From positions 62,001 to 126,000 of the forward strand of contig NZ_CAMFLC010000001.1 of assembly GCF_945957465.1 (NCBI RefSeq): a stretch of DNA of 64,000 nt, read 5' to 3'. Of the stretch, positions 52,012-60,575 are shown piece after piece (position 1 is the stretch's first letter; every line of letters begins with the position of its first letter). A program made the translations under genes and the position numbers. This DNA is from an uncultured Leifsonia sp. (GTDB lineage Bacteria > Actinomycetota > Actinomycetes > Actinomycetales > Microbacteriaceae). The notes beneath the pieces are model-generated. The model was not told the origin of the DNA. It saw nothing but the letters and a program-made list of their open reading frames with translations, and did not search any database.

Positions 52012-53721
52012 GTGAGCTTCACCGCTCCCATCACGCTGCCCGGTCTGACCCTCGACCCCCAGTGGTACCGCCGCGCGGTGTTCTACGAGGTCATGGTCCG
52101 CTCGTTCGTCGACAGCAACGGCGACGGCTCGGGCGACCTCGCCGGGCTCACCTCCAAGCTCGACTACCTGCAGTGGCTCGGCATCGACGCGTTGTGGTTG
52201 CCGCCCTTCTTCCAGTCGCCCCTGCGCGACGGCGGGTACGACGTCTCCGACTTCAAGGCGATCCTCCCCGAGTTCGGAACGATCGACGAATTCCGCGATC
52301 TGGTGACCAAGGCGCACGAGCGCAACATGCGCATCATCATCGACCTGCCGATGAACCACACGTCCGACCAGCACGAGTGGTTCCAGCAGTCGCGCAGCGA
52401 CCCAGAGGGACCGTACGGCGACTTCTACGTCTGGAACGACACCGACGACAAGTGGCCGGACATCCGGATCATCTTCGTCGACACCGAGGACTCCAACTGG
52501 GCCTTCGACGAGGCCAGGCGGCAGTATTTCTTCCACCGGTTCTTCTCGCACCAGCCCGACCTCAACTTCGAGAACCCCGCCGTGCACGACGCGATGTTCG
52601 ACGTGGTCCGGTTCTGGCTCGATCTGGGCGTCGACGGGTTCCGCCTCGACGCCATCCCGTACCTGTACGAGTCGGACGAGGGCAACGGCGAGGGCGAGCC
52701 GCCCACGCACGAGTTCATCAAGAAGCTCCGGACGATGGTCGACCGCGACTACCCCGGCCGGATGATGATCGCCGAGGCCAACCAGTGGCCGCGCGAGGTG
52801 GCGGCGTTCTTCGGCACCGAAGACGAGCCGGAGTGTCACATGGCCTTCGACTTCCCGGTCATGCCGCGCATCTTCTATGCGCTGCGCAGCCAGCAGGCGA
52901 ACGAGCTCATCCGCGTGATGTCGGAGACGACCGACGTCCCCGACGGCTCGGCGTGGGGAGTCTTCCTGCGCAACCACGACGAGCTGACGCTCGAGATGGT
53001 CAGCGAAGAATACCGGCAGGCGATGTACGGCTGGTACGCCTACGACCCGCGGATGCGCGCGAACATCGGCATCCGCCGCCGCCTCGCCCCGCTGCTCGAC
53101 AACTCGCGCGCCGAGCTCGAACTCGCCCACGCTCTCCTGTTCTCGCTGGCCGGGAGCCCGTTCCTCTACTACGGGGACGAGATCGGGATGGGTGACAACA
53201 TCTGGCTGCCCGACCGCGACAGCTCGCGCACCCCGATGCAGTGGACGCCTGACCGCAATGCCGGTTTCTCCACAGCGGACCCGGGGAAGCTGTTCCTCCC
53301 GATCGTCCAGTCGCTGGTCTACCACTACAACCAGGTCAACGTGGAGGCGCAGCTCGCGCAGTCCCGTTCGCTGCTGCACTGGATCCGCAACGTCATCCAC
53401 GTGCGCAAGGCGCACCCGGTGTTCGGGCTCGGCGACATGCGCGTCCTCCCGACCGATCACGAGTCGGTGCTGGCGTTCGTGCGCAGCTATGCGGGCAGCG
53501 GCACCCACTTCGGCGACCAGCCCGAGGACGTGCTGTGCGTGTTCTCGTTCGCGCACAACCCGGTCTCGGTGACCCTCGAGGCTCCCGAGTTCGCCGGCGC
53601 GGTGCTCTACGACCTCTTCGGCGGCGCCGAGTTCCCGACCGTCGCCGAGGACGGCCGGTTCACGCTGACCCTGGGCACGCAGAGCTTCTACTGGCTCCAC
53701 ATCGAGCCGCGCCGGGCGTAA
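52012..53721 (+). CDS. treS: Maltose alpha-D-glucosyltransferase (trehalose synthase)
   Basis: A 569-residue GH13 enzyme interconverting maltose and trehalose. It opens WYRRAVFYEVMVRSFVDSNGDGSGDL. The nucleophile is D213 in GFRLDAIPYLYE, the acid/base E255 in IAEANQWP and the transition-state Asp D323 in LRNHDELT. No maltokinase domain is fused and none lies nearby, unlike many actinobacterial treS loci. The GTG at 52012 has AAGGAG 4 nt upstream. A candidate LacI-type operator precedes it. Its stop lies within an 18-bp repeat that recurs beyond the next palindrome. Confidence 0.94.
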   Translation: MSFTAPITLPGLTLDPQWYRRAVFYEVMVRSFVDSNGDGSGDLAGLTSKLDYLQWLGIDALWLPPFFQSPLRDGGYDVSDFKAILPEFGTIDEFRDLVTKAHERNMRIIIDLPMNHTSDQHEWFQQSRSDPEGPYGDFYVWNDTDDKWPDIRIIFVDTEDSNWAFDEARRQYFFHRFFSHQPDLNFENPAVHDAMFDVVRFWLDLGVDGFRLDAIPYLYESDEGNGEGEPPTHEFIKKLRTMVDRDYPGRMMIAEANQWPREVAAFFGTEDEPECHMAFDFPVMPRIFYALRSQQANELIRVMSETTDVPDGSAWGVFLRNHDELTLEMVSEEYRQAMYGWYAYDPRMRANIGIRRRLAPLLDNSRAELELAHALLFSLAGSPFLYYGDEIGMGDNIWLPDRDSSRTPMQWTPDRNAGFSTADPGKLFLPIVQSLVYHYNQVNVEAQLAQSRSLLHWIRNVIHVRKAHPVFGLGDMRVLPTDHESVLAFVRSYAGSGTHFGDQPEDVLCVFSFAHNPVSVTLEAPEFAGAVLYDLFGGAEFPTVAEDGRFTLTLGTQSFYWLHIEPRRA

Positions 53722-53817
53722 TCTGCTCGCCGAGGGGCACGTCAACGCCCGCAGAACGGCCTTTTCGGGACGTCTACGTGCCCCTCGGTGCGCGTTCGCG
53801 CCGCGCCGGGCGTAATC
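53706..53817. repeat. Palindrome flanked by 18-bp direct repeats
   Basis: GCCGCGCCGGGCGTAATC occurs at 53706-53723, spanning the treS stop, and again at 53800-53817. Between them lies a 59-bp imperfect palindrome (53730-53788) whose outer 13 bp, CCGAGGGGCACGT with its complement, pair perfectly and whose inner part pairs with several mismatches. The layout looks like an inserted element with a duplicated target, or slippage around a hairpin. Confidence 0.8.
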
Positions 53818-53841
53818 CGCCGCGGTGACGGAGGTCGTTCC

Positions 53842-53853
53842 TACGCTGGCTGC
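53842..53853 (+). promoter_or_regulatory. Candidate leaderless promoter of the exonuclease
   Basis: TACGCT (53842-53847) ends 6 nt before the ATG at 53854; no ribosome site lies between them. Confidence 0.5.
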
Positions 53854-54540
53854 ATGAGCGACTGGCATCACGAACTCGGCGTCTTCGACCTGGAGACCAC
53901 GGGCGTGGATGTCGAATCGGCGCGGATCGTGACGGCCCATGTCGGCCTGCTCGGCGAGGACGGCGAGGTGAAGCACGGTCGTTACTGGCTCCTCGACCCG
54001 GTGGTGGAGATCCCCGCGGAGGCGACAGCCGTGCACGGCATCACCACCGAGCTCGCCCGCGAGAAGGGGATGGACGCCGGCGCCGGCGTCGAAGCGATCG
54101 TCGATCAGCTCCGACGGCTGTTCGACCGCGGGATCCCGGTCGTCGCCTACAACGCGCCGTACGACTTCACGCTGCTCGACCGCGAGGCGCGCCGCCACGG
54201 GATCGAGCCGCTCGACTCCCCCGGCCCCATCATCGACCCGCTCGTCATCGACCGGGCGGTCGACCGGTACCGGCCGGGCAAGCGCACCCTGACCGTGACC
54301 GCGACCCATTACGGGGTGGAGCTCATCGCCGCGCACGACGCCGGCGCCGACGCGATCGCCGCCGGCCGGCTGGCTCAGGCCATGGTCCGTGCGCACGGCG
54401 AGGTGCTCGCCATCGCGGCCGCGGAACTGCACACCAAGCAGATCGACTGGTGCCGGGAGCAGGCCGCCGACTTCCAGGAGTACATGCGCCGCGCCCGCGA
54501 CCCGGAGTTCACGGCCTCGGGGCTGTGGCCGATCCGGTGA
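53854..54540 (+). CDS. DnaQ-like 3'-5' exonuclease
   Basis: A 228-residue DEDDh exonuclease of the DNA polymerase III epsilon type. Exo I is VFDLETTGVD, Exo II is YNAPYDFTLLDREA and Exo III has the His/Asp pair in AAHDAGADAIA, so all metal ligands are present. It is a stand-alone nuclease, acting on DNA or RNA ends. The ATG at 53854 is favoured over an earlier frame start inside the palindrome, because a TACGCT box lies 6 nt upstream. The C-terminal region (170-228) is not recognised. Confidence 0.9.
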   Translation: MSDWHHELGVFDLETTGVDVESARIVTAHVGLLGEDGEVKHGRYWLLDPVVEIPAEATAVHGITTELAREKGMDAGAGVEAIVDQLRRLFDRGIPVVAYNAPYDFTLLDREARRHGIEPLDSPGPIIDPLVIDRAVDRYRPGKRTLTVTATHYGVELIAAHDAGADAIAAGRLAQAMVRAHGEVLAIAAAELHTKQIDWCREQAADFQEYMRRARDPEFTASGLWPIR

Positions 54541-54592
54541 GGCTGCTGCACGCTCCCCGACCTGGGGCCTAGCTGCGCGTCAGCTGCGCCGC

Positions 54593-54605
54593 TAATCTCG
54601 GTGCC
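54593..54605 (+). promoter_or_regulatory. Candidate leaderless promoter of the DUF4190 gene
   Basis: TAATCT (54593-54598) ends 7 nt before the ATG at 54606; no ribosome site lies between them. Confidence 0.5.
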
Positions 54606-54932
54606 ATGAGCGATCCCAATCTGAACCCGCAGCCTCTTCCGCCGCAGCAGCCGCAGCAGCCGCAGTACGGCGCGTATCAGCAGCCGCAGCCGGCCGGTTA
54701 CAACACGATGTCCATCGTGGCATTCATCCTGGCGTTCTTCGTGAGCATCGTCGGCATCATCCTGGGCTTCGTCGCCCTCTCCCAGATCAAGCGGACCGGC
54801 GAGCAGGGCCGGGGTCTCGCCCTGGCGGCCGTCATCATCGGCTTCGTCGAGGTCGCCATCGGGGTCCTCATCTTCATCTTCGTGCTGATCGCGCTCGGCA
54901 TCGCCGCGTCGCAGGGGAACACGACCTACTGA
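54606..54932 (+). CDS. Small DUF4190 membrane protein
   Basis: A 108-residue protein. Residues 1-33 are rich in Gln, Pro and Tyr (PPQQPQQPQYGAYQQPQ), a low-complexity cytoplasmic tail. Two helices follow (about 35-57 and 74-100) joined by SQIKRTGEQGRGLA, the pattern of DUF4190 proteins of unknown function. It converges on the L31 gene across a palindrome and a terminator. Confidence 0.88.
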   Translation: MSDPNLNPQPLPPQQPQQPQYGAYQQPQPAGYNTMSIVAFILAFFVSIVGIILGFVALSQIKRTGEQGRGLALAAVIIGFVEVAIGVLIFIFVLIALGIAASQGNTTY

Positions 54933-54941
54933 GCAGCGACT

Positions 54942-54992
54942 TTCGTCACGAATGTCGACTTTCGTGCCACGAAAGTCGACATTCGTGACGAA
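54942..54992. repeat. Intergenic palindrome, family A copy 2
   Basis: Two perfect 25-bp arms (54942-54966 and 54968-54992) meet at a single unpaired base. It shares its TTCGTCACGAATGTCGAC core and outer half with the palindrome at 2787-2843. It lies between convergent genes, just beyond the L31 terminator. Confidence 0.9.
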
Positions 54993-55005
54993 TCACGCGC
55001 TCTAA

Positions 55006-55044
55006 CGCGAAAGACCCCGCCCATGATGGGCGGGGTCTTTCGCG
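55006..55044 (-). terminator. Terminator of the L31 gene
   Basis: A perfect 18-bp stem (55006-55023 with 55027-55044) with a TGA loop lies 7 nt after the rpmE stop on the minus strand. The stem is GC-rich at the tip with AAAG/CTTT near the base. No long U tract follows. Confidence 0.85.
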
Positions 55045-55051
55045 GTGCGGC

Positions 55052-55303
55052 TTACTTGCCGAAGTTCTTGTAGCGCGTGTTGAACTTCTCGACGCGACCG
55101 GCCGAGTCGAGGATGCGCTGCTTGCCCGTGTAGAACGGGTGCGACTCGGACGAGATCTCGACGTCGATCACGGGGTAGGTGTTGCCGTCCTCCCACTCGA
55201 TCGTCTTCTCGCTGGTCACGGTGGAGCGGGTCAGGAACGTCGCACCCGATGCCAGGTCGCGGAAAACCACGGGGGCGTAGTCGGGGTGGATGCCAGTCTT
55301 CAT
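55052..55303 (-). CDS. rpmE2: 50S ribosomal protein L31 type B (cysteine-free)
   Basis: An 83-residue ribosomal protein of the large subunit at the bridge to the small subunit. It reads [20 protein letters not shown] and ends NTRYKNFGK, the type B form. It has no cysteine, so it is the zinc-free variant that replaces the zinc-binding L31 when zinc is scarce. The ATG at 55303 has an AAGGAAG site and is preceded by a leader of about 115 nt. No clear Zur box was found. Confidence 0.95.
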   Translation of the reverse strand: MKTGIHPDYAPVVFRDLASGATFLTRSTVTSEKTIEWEDGNTYPVIDVEISSESHPFYTGKQRILDSAGRVEKFNTRYKNFGK

Positions 55304-55430
55304 GAGGACTTCCTTGTTGCGTAGTGTTCGGTCGGTCGTGTCGGCACGCGAAAGCGCGATGACGGGAAGCTTTTCGGTTCGCACCTGCCGCGGAACGGAC
55401 TCGATGAGGGTGAACCAGCTATCGAGTTTA
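55304..55430 (-). promoter_or_regulatory. rpmE2 promoter and long leader
   Basis: TAAACT on the minus strand (55430-55425) is a -10 candidate. Transcription from there gives a leader of about 115 nt before the L31 ATG, unlike the leaderless neighbours. Actinobacterial L31 leaders are known regulatory RNAs; membership here is inferred and not shown by folding. Confidence 0.4.
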
Positions 55431-55439
55431 GCAGATGTG

Positions 55440-56240
55440 TCAGTCGGCCGTCGCCTGACGCGCCCGGGCAGTGAAGCGACCTTCGGCCTCGGTGAGCTCG
55501 ACAGCGATGCCGAACGTCTCGCTGAGCGATTCGCTGGTCAGGACGTCCTCGATCGCGCCCTGCGCGGCGATCGTGCCGTCTTTCAGCAGCAGCGCACGGT
55601 TGAACCCGACCGGGATCTCTTCGACGTGATGGGTGACCATGACGATGGCCGGCGACTTCGGGTCGCTCGCATAGCCGCCGAGGAGCTGCACCAGTTCTTC
55701 ACGGCCGCCGAGGTCGAGGCTCGCGGCCGGCTCGTCGAGGAGGAGGATCTCCGGGTCCGTCATCACCGAGCGGGCGATCTGGACGCGCTTCTGCTCCCCG
55801 TCGCTCAGGCTGCCGAAGCTGCGCTCCGCGAGGTGCTCGAGGTGCCACTCGGCGAGCACCCGGCGGGCGCGACGCTCGTCGATCTCCTCGTAGAGCTCGT
55901 TCCAGCGGCCGGTGACGGCGTAGGCAGCGGTCATCACGACGTCGAGCACGCGCTCGGTACGCGGGATGCGCCGGGCCAGCGCGGTGGAGGCGAAGCCCAG
56001 CAGAGGGCGAAGCTCGGACAGGTCGCTGTGGCCGACGGTCTCGCCCAGCACGACGGCCTCACCCGACGACGGGTGGAGGGCGGCGGCGGCGATCTGCAGC
56101 ATCGTCGTCTTGCCCGCGCCGTTGGGACCGAGGATCACCCAGCGCTCGTCCGGCTCCACCGTCCAGTCGACGCCTTGGAGGACGGGGTTGCCGTCCCGGA
56201 CAACGGACACGTCGTGAAGTCGGAGAACACTGCCAGCCAT
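55440..56240 (-). CDS. Stand-alone ABC transporter ATPase
   Basis: A 266-residue ATP-binding protein. Walker A is GPNGAGKTT, signature LSDGEQKR (a D in place of the usual second-position G), Walker [12 protein letters not shown], switch His in [10 protein letters not shown]. No permease or binding protein lies nearby. The HHVEEIP form resembles the YlmA/ModF-like group, which may not be a transporter component. TAGGCT ends 7 nt before the ATG. It lies downstream of the glycogen synthase gene on the same strand, with 19 nt between. Confidence 0.88.
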   Translation of the reverse strand: MAGSVLRLHDVSVVRDGNPVLQGVDWTVEPDERWVILGPNGAGKTTMLQIAAAALHPSSGEAVVLGETVGHSDLSELRPLLGFASTALARRIPRTERVLDVVMTAAYAVTGRWNELYEEIDERRARRVLAEWHLEHLAERSFGSLSDGEQKRVQIARSVMTDPEILLLDEPAASLDLGGREELVQLLGGYASDPKSPAIVMVTHHVEEIPVGFNRALLLKDGTIAAQGAIEDVLTSESLSETFGIAVELTEAEGRFTARARQATAD

Positions 56241-56253
56241 GCGGTCTAGCCTA
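56241..56253 (-). promoter_or_regulatory. Candidate leaderless promoter of the ABC ATPase gene
   Basis: TAGGCT on the minus strand (56253-56248) ends 7 nt before the ATG at 56240, inside the short gap after the glycogen synthase gene. Confidence 0.5.
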
Positions 56254-56259
56254 CCGGCG

Positions 56260-57447
56260 TCACGAGGACGTCACTGACCGGTAGATCGCGCGGGTCTGCT
56301 CGGCGATGGCCGTCCAGCTGAACTCCGTCTCGGCGCGCAGCCGGCCTGCCGCTCCCATCCGCGCTGCGCGCTCGGGATCGCTCACGACCTCGGTCAAGGC
56401 CGCCGCGAGGTCGCGGACGAACGCGTCTGGATCGGTGGGTGTTCCCGTACCGTCCTGCAGCTGCTCGATCGGGACCAGCCGTCCGGTGACCCCCTCGACG
56501 ATGACCTCGGGGATGCCGCCCGTCGCGGTCCCGACCACGGGCAACGCGCAGGCCATGGCCTCCAGGTTCACGATCCCCAGCGGCTCGTAGATCGACGGGC
56601 ACACGAAGACGGTGGAGGCCGTCAGTGCCGCCCGCAGCTCGTCGTTCGGAAGCAACCGGTCGATCCACACCACGCCGTCGCGCTCGGCCTTGAGGCCGTC
56701 CACGAGCCCGGTCACCTCAGCGAGGATCTCCGGCGTGTCGGGCGCTCCCGCGCACAGGATCAGCTGCACCTCCGGCGGCAGCAGCCGGGCGGCCCGCAGC
56801 AGATACGGGAGGCCCTTCTGGCGCGTGATCCGGCCCACGAAGATCACGGACGGCCGGTCAGGATCGATGCCGAGGGCGCGCGCCCTGTCACCGTCGTGCA
56901 GCGGGGTCCAGCGCTCCAGGTCGATGCCGTTGTAGACGACCGTGACCTTCTCGGGGTCGAGCGACGGATAGGAGGCGAGGATGTCGCGCCGCATCCCGCC
57001 GGAAACGGCGATCACCGTGTCGGCGGATTCGAAGGCGGTCTTCTCGATCCAGCTGGACACCCGGTATCCGCCGCCGAGCTGCTCGGCCTTCCAGGGGCGC
57101 AGCGGCTCGAGGCTGTGCGCGGTGACCACGTGCGGCACGCCGTGCAGGAGCTTCGCCAGATGGCCGCCCGCATTGGCGTACCAGGTGTGCGAGTGCACGA
57201 CGTCGGCGCCGCCGCAGTCCTGCGCCATCTGCAGATCCACGCCGAGCGTGCTGATCGAGCCGTTGGCGCCCGCGAGCTCCGCCGGCACCCGGTAGGCGAA
57301 CGTGCCGGCCTCGTCGCGCGGCTCGCCGAAGCAGCGTACGCGCACCTCCGTGTCCGTTCGGAGAGCACGGACCAACTCGGTCACGTGGACCCCGGCACCG
57401 CCGTAGATGTCCGGCGGGTACTCCTTGGTCAGAAGATCAACGCGCAT
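56260..57447 (-). CDS. glgA: Actinobacterial glycogen synthase / maltose-1-phosphate synthase
   Basis: A 395-residue GT-B glucosyltransferase using ADP-glucose. It opens MRVDLLTKEYPPDIYGGAGVHV, with the glycine-rich loop, and has FVGRITRQKGLPYLLRAA and the EX7E donor motif SIYEPLGIVNLEAMACALPVV. This GT4-type enzyme is shorter than the E. coli GlgA and in mycobacteria (GlgM) makes maltose 1-phosphate for the GlgE route. No glgE or glgB is present here. It is divergent from glgC with only 47 nt between the starts. Which product it makes is not settled by sequence. Confidence 0.93.
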   Translation of the reverse strand: MRVDLLTKEYPPDIYGGAGVHVTELVRALRTDTEVRVRCFGEPRDEAGTFAYRVPAELAGANGSISTLGVDLQMAQDCGGADVVHSHTWYANAGGHLAKLLHGVPHVVTAHSLEPLRPWKAEQLGGGYRVSSWIEKTAFESADTVIAVSGGMRRDILASYPSLDPEKVTVVYNGIDLERWTPLHDGDRARALGIDPDRPSVIFVGRITRQKGLPYLLRAARLLPPEVQLILCAGAPDTPEILAEVTGLVDGLKAERDGVVWIDRLLPNDELRAALTASTVFVCPSIYEPLGIVNLEAMACALPVVGTATGGIPEVIVEGVTGRLVPIEQLQDGTGTPTDPDAFVRDLAAALTEVVSDPERAARMGAAGRLRAETEFSWTAIAEQTRAIYRSVTSS

Positions 57448-57494
57448 GTCGAGAACGCTAGTACAGCCCCCCGGTTGCCTCTACTGTGGTGGCT
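57448..57494. promoter_or_regulatory. Overlapping leaderless promoters, glgA / glgC
   Basis: TAGCGT (57460-57455, minus) ends 7 nt before the glgA ATG, and TACTGT (57482-57487, plus) ends 7 nt before the glgC ATG. The two boxes are 21 nt apart, so each polymerase would cover the other's -10. Confidence 0.55.
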
Positions 57495-58739
57495 ATGGCA
57501 GCAGGCAAGAAGATCTTCGGCATCGTCCTCGCAGGTGGAGAGGGCAAGCGGCTGATGCCGTTGACCGCCGACCGCGCCAAGCCTGCCGTGCCGTTCGGCG
57601 GCCAGTACCGCCTGATCGACTTCGCCCTGTCGAACCTGATCAACTCCCAGCTGCGCCAGATCGTCGTCCTCACCCAGTACAAGTCGCACAGCCTCGACCG
57701 CCACGTCTCGCAGACCTGGCGCCTCGACGGGATGCTGAACTCCTACATCGCGTCCGTGCCCGCGCAACAGCGTCTGGGCAAGCGCTGGTTCAGCGGCTCG
57801 GCCGACGCCATCCTCCAGAGCCTCAACCTGTTGCGCGACGAGCGACCCGACATCGTGGTGGTCGTCGGCGCCGACCACGTCTACCGCATGGACTTCGGCC
57901 AGATGCTGCAGGCGCACATCGACTCGGGGGCGGCTGCGACCGTCGCGGCGATCCGCCAGCCGATCTCGCTCGCCGACCAGTTCGGCGTCATCGAAGTCGA
58001 CGGCCAGGACACCTCCCGCATCGCGGCGTTCCGCGAGAAGCCGAAGGATCCCATCGGGCTGCCGGACTCCCCCGGCGAAGTGCTCGCCTCGATGGGCAAC
58101 TACGTCTTCGACGCCGACGCCCTCATCGACGCCGTGATCCGCGACGGCGACCGCCCGGACTCCAACCACGACATGGGCGGCGACATCATCCCGGACTTCG
58201 TGTCCCGGGGCGAGGCCGGCGTCTACGACTTCAACAACAACGACGTGCCGGGATCCACCGACCGCGATCGCTACTACTGGCGCGACGTGGGGACGATCGA
58301 CTCGTTCTTCGAGGCGCACCAGGACCTCATCTCGGCACTGCCCGTGTTCAACCTCTACAACCGCGAGTGGCCGATCTTCAGCCAGGTGCTCAATTCGCCG
58401 CCGGCCAAGATCGTGCGCGACGGCCGCGGAGCCCTGGGCACGACGATCGACTCGATCGTGTCGCTGGGTTCGGTGATCTCGGGCGCGCACCTGGAGCGCA
58501 GCGTGCTCGGCCCCTGGGCCACGGTGGACTCGGGTGCCAAGGTGGTGGACTCGGTGGTGTTCGAACGCGCCGTCATCGAACCGAACGCCTTCGTCGGGCG
58601 GGCGATCCTCGACAAGGACGTCGTCGTGGCCGAGGGCGCGCGCATCGGGGTCGACCCCGACCGCGACCGCGCCCGCGGATTCACCGTCACCGAGTCGGGC
58701 ATCACGGTCGTCGGCAAGGGCGTGAACGTCGTCCCATGA
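57495..58739 (+). CDS. glgC: Glucose-1-phosphate adenylyltransferase
   Basis: A 414-residue enzyme making ADP-glucose from glucose 1-phosphate and ATP, the first step in glycogen synthesis. The nucleotide loop is [25 protein letters not shown], the substrate motif is FREKP, and the GTADAI-type loop reads [13 protein letters not shown]-terminal hexapeptide repeats form the left-handed beta-helix. The ATG at 57495 follows TACTGT by 7 nt. ATGA-coupled to serB. Partner of the divergent glgA. Confidence 0.95.
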   Translation: MAAGKKIFGIVLAGGEGKRLMPLTADRAKPAVPFGGQYRLIDFALSNLINSQLRQIVVLTQYKSHSLDRHVSQTWRLDGMLNSYIASVPAQQRLGKRWFSGSADAILQSLNLLRDERPDIVVVVGADHVYRMDFGQMLQAHIDSGAAATVAAIRQPISLADQFGVIEVDGQDTSRIAAFREKPKDPIGLPDSPGEVLASMGNYVFDADALIDAVIRDGDRPDSNHDMGGDIIPDFVSRGEAGVYDFNNNDVPGSTDRDRYYWRDVGTIDSFFEAHQDLISALPVFNLYNREWPIFSQVLNSPPAKIVRDGRGALGTTIDSIVSLGSVISGAHLERSVLGPWATVDSGAKVVDSVVFERAVIEPNAFVGRAILDKDVVVAEGARIGVDPDRDRARGFTVTESGITVVGKGVNVVP

Positions 58740-59419
58740 GCACCGGCTATCCCCACGACGGCTCCCGTCCCTCCGAGCGGGCCGCCCGGTTCCTCGTCGT
58801 CCTCGACGCGGACTCCACTCTCATCCATGACGAGGTCATCGAGCTGCTCGCCGAGGAGGCCGGCACGCGCACCGAGGTCGCCGACATCACCGAGCGCGCG
58901 ATGCGCGGCGAGCTCGACTTCGAAGAGAGCCTCCGCGAACGGGTGAGCACGCTGGCCGGTCTGCCGGTGGAGGTGTTCGAGCGCGTCGGTGAGCGCATCC
59001 GCGTCACCGACGGCGTCCCGGAGCTGATCGCCGGCGTACAGGCCGCGGGGGGCGAGGTCGGCGTGGTCTCCGGAGGCTTCCACGAACTGCTCGACCCGCT
59101 GGGCGACCGGCTCGGGCTCGACCACTGGCGTGCCAATCGCCTCGCGGTGAGCGACGGGGTGCTGACCGGCGAGGTGGACGGCCCCGTCGTCGACGCCGCG
59201 GCGAAGGCGCAGGCGCTGCTCTTCTGGGCCGCCGAATGCGGCGTGCAGCTGCGTCAGACCGTGGCCATCGGCGACGGTGCGAACGACCTGAGGATGATGG
59301 CCGAGGCGGGACTGGCGGTGGCCTTCAACGCGAAGCCGCGTGTGCGTGCCGAGGCCGACCTCGTGATCGACCGGCAAGACCTGGCGCAGGTACTGCCCCT
59401 GCTCGGCCTCCGTGGCTGA
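58736..59419 (+). CDS. serB: Phosphoserine phosphatase
   Basis: A 227-residue HAD-fold phosphatase making serine from phosphoserine. Motif I is [13 protein letters not shown] with the nucleophile Asp, motif II SGGF in [10 protein letters not shown], motif III the Lys in AAAKAQALL, and motif [15 protein letters not shown]. No ACT domain is present. The ATG at 58736 overlaps the glgC stop (ATGA), an odd partner for a glycogen gene. It converges on fabG, with a weak 6-bp hairpin (59429-59452) between. Confidence 0.94.
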   Translation: MSTGYPHDGSRPSERAARFLVVLDADSTLIHDEVIELLAEEAGTRTEVADITERAMRGELDFEESLRERVSTLAGLPVEVFERVGERIRVTDGVPELIAGVQAAGGEVGVVSGGFHELLDPLGDRLGLDHWRANRLAVSDGVLTGEVDGPVVDAAAKAQALLFWAAECGVQLRQTVAIGDGANDLRMMAEAGLAVAFNAKPRVRAEADLVIDRQDLAQVLPLLGLRG

Positions 59420-59482
59420 GCCCGACACGCGGTGACCGCACCGGCGCACCGCTCGAGAGTCACGCCCCTCGCACTCGCAGGG

Positions 59483-60193
59483 TCAGTGGCCCATGCCGAG
59501 GCCGCCGTCGACGGGGATGACCGCGCCGGAGACGTAGCCCGCGTCGTCGCCCGCCACCCAGGTCACGACACGCGCGACCTCGTTCGGCGACGCGAAGCGC
59601 CCCGCGGGGATGTTCTTCTTGTACTCGGCCTGCTGCGCCTCGGGCAGCGCGGCCGTCATGTCGGTCTCGATGAAGCCGGGCGCGACCACGTTGGCCGTGA
59701 TGCCGCGGCCGCCGAGCTCCCGCGTGATCGAGCGCGCCATGCCGACCAGGCCGGACTTGCTGGCCGCGTAGTTCACCTGCCCGGCCGAGCCGTACAGGCC
59801 GACGACGCTCGAGATCAGCACGATGCGACCCCAGCGGGCCTTCAACATGCCCTTCGAAGCGCGCTTCACGACCCGGAACGCCCCGCCCAGGTTCGTCTCG
59901 ACCACCGAGTCGAACTCCTCGTCGCTCATGCGCATGAGCAGGGTGTCCTTGGTGATGCCGGCGTTGGCCACGACCACTTCGACCGGGCCGAGCTCGGCCT
60001 CCACCCGGGTGAACGCGGCGTCGACGGATGCCCCGTCGGTGACGTCGGCGCGCACGGTGAGGGACCCCTCAGGACCTTCACCGGACCGGGCGGTCACGGC
60101 CACGCGGTGCCCCTGCGCCAGGAACTCCTCGGCGATCGCGTAGCCGATGCCGCGGTTGCCTCCGGTGACGAGAACGGTGCGTGGCGTGGTCAT
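59483..60193 (-). CDS. fabG: 3-oxoacyl-ACP reductase (SDR family)
   Basis: A 236-residue short-chain dehydrogenase that reduces 3-oxoacyl-ACP in fatty-acid synthesis. The cofactor loop is VTGGNRGIGYAI, followed by NAGITKD, the catalytic Ser in LISSVVG, and YAASK with the Tyr/Lys pair; the end VIPVDGGLGMGH is typical of FabG. The ATG at 60193 has an AAAGGA site. It is divergent from the DUF3099 gene. Other SDR substrates cannot be excluded, but the motifs are the FabG type. Confidence 0.92.
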   Translation of the reverse strand: MTTPRTVLVTGGNRGIGYAIAEEFLAQGHRVAVTARSGEGPEGSLTVRADVTDGASVDAAFTRVEAELGPVEVVVANAGITKDTLLMRMSDEEFDSVVETNLGGAFRVVKRASKGMLKARWGRIVLISSVVGLYGSAGQVNYAASKSGLVGMARSITRELGGRGITANVVAPGFIETDMTAALPEAQQAEYKKNIPAGRFASPNEVARVVTWVAGDDAGYVSGAVIPVDGGLGMGH

Positions 60194-60250
60194 GGAGGCG
60201 GTCCTTTCGACGATTCGGCCCCGTGCGGGCCGGGTACCAGTTTATGGACG

Positions 60251-60256
60251 TACTCT
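60251..60256 (+). promoter_or_regulatory. Candidate -10 box of the DUF3099 operon
   Basis: TACTCT ends 13 nt before the ATG at 60270, giving a leader of only about 6 nt. Confidence 0.4.
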
Positions 60257-60269
60257 TGAGACAACGCAC

Positions 60270-60575
60270 ATGAAGCAGACACGCCCGTCCATCACGAATC
60301 TCCCGCTCTCCCCGGACGAGGAGCGCAAGCGCCGGATGATCAAATACTCCGTCGCCATGGGAGTACGCATCCTGTGTCTGATCGTCGCGCTCATCGTCGG
60401 CTGGCCCTGGGGGGCGATCCCCTTGGTCGGGGCGGTCTTCCTGCCGTACTTCGCCGTGGTCATCGCCAACGTCGGAGCCGAGCCGCATGAAGCAGAAGCA
60501 CAGCGTCCGGGCAATATCCTTCCGATGACGCCGCCCTCGCCTGGAGGGCACGGCGACCGACAGGAGGACGAGTGA
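60270..60575 (+). CDS. DUF3099 membrane protein
   Basis: A 101-residue actinobacterial protein. The start SITNLPLSPDEERKRRMIKYS is a DUF3099 signature, followed by two helices (about 28-46 and 47-66) separated by WPWGAI. A Glu/Pro tail ends it. It is GTGA-coupled to the next gene, and with SURF1 forms a conserved block in this class. Its function is not known; a role in respiratory chain assembly is inferred from SURF1. Confidence 0.9.
   Translation: MKQTRPSITNLPLSPDEERKRRMIKYSVAMGVRILCLIVALIVGWPWGAIPLVGAVFLPYFAVVIANVGAEPHEAEAQRPGNILPMTPPSPGGHGDRQEDE

Noticed and set aside
53706-53817. The 18-bp repeats considered as ends of a classical insertion sequence
   Set aside because: The enclosed 76 bp codes for nothing, and no transposase or terminal inverted repeats of a known family were seen.
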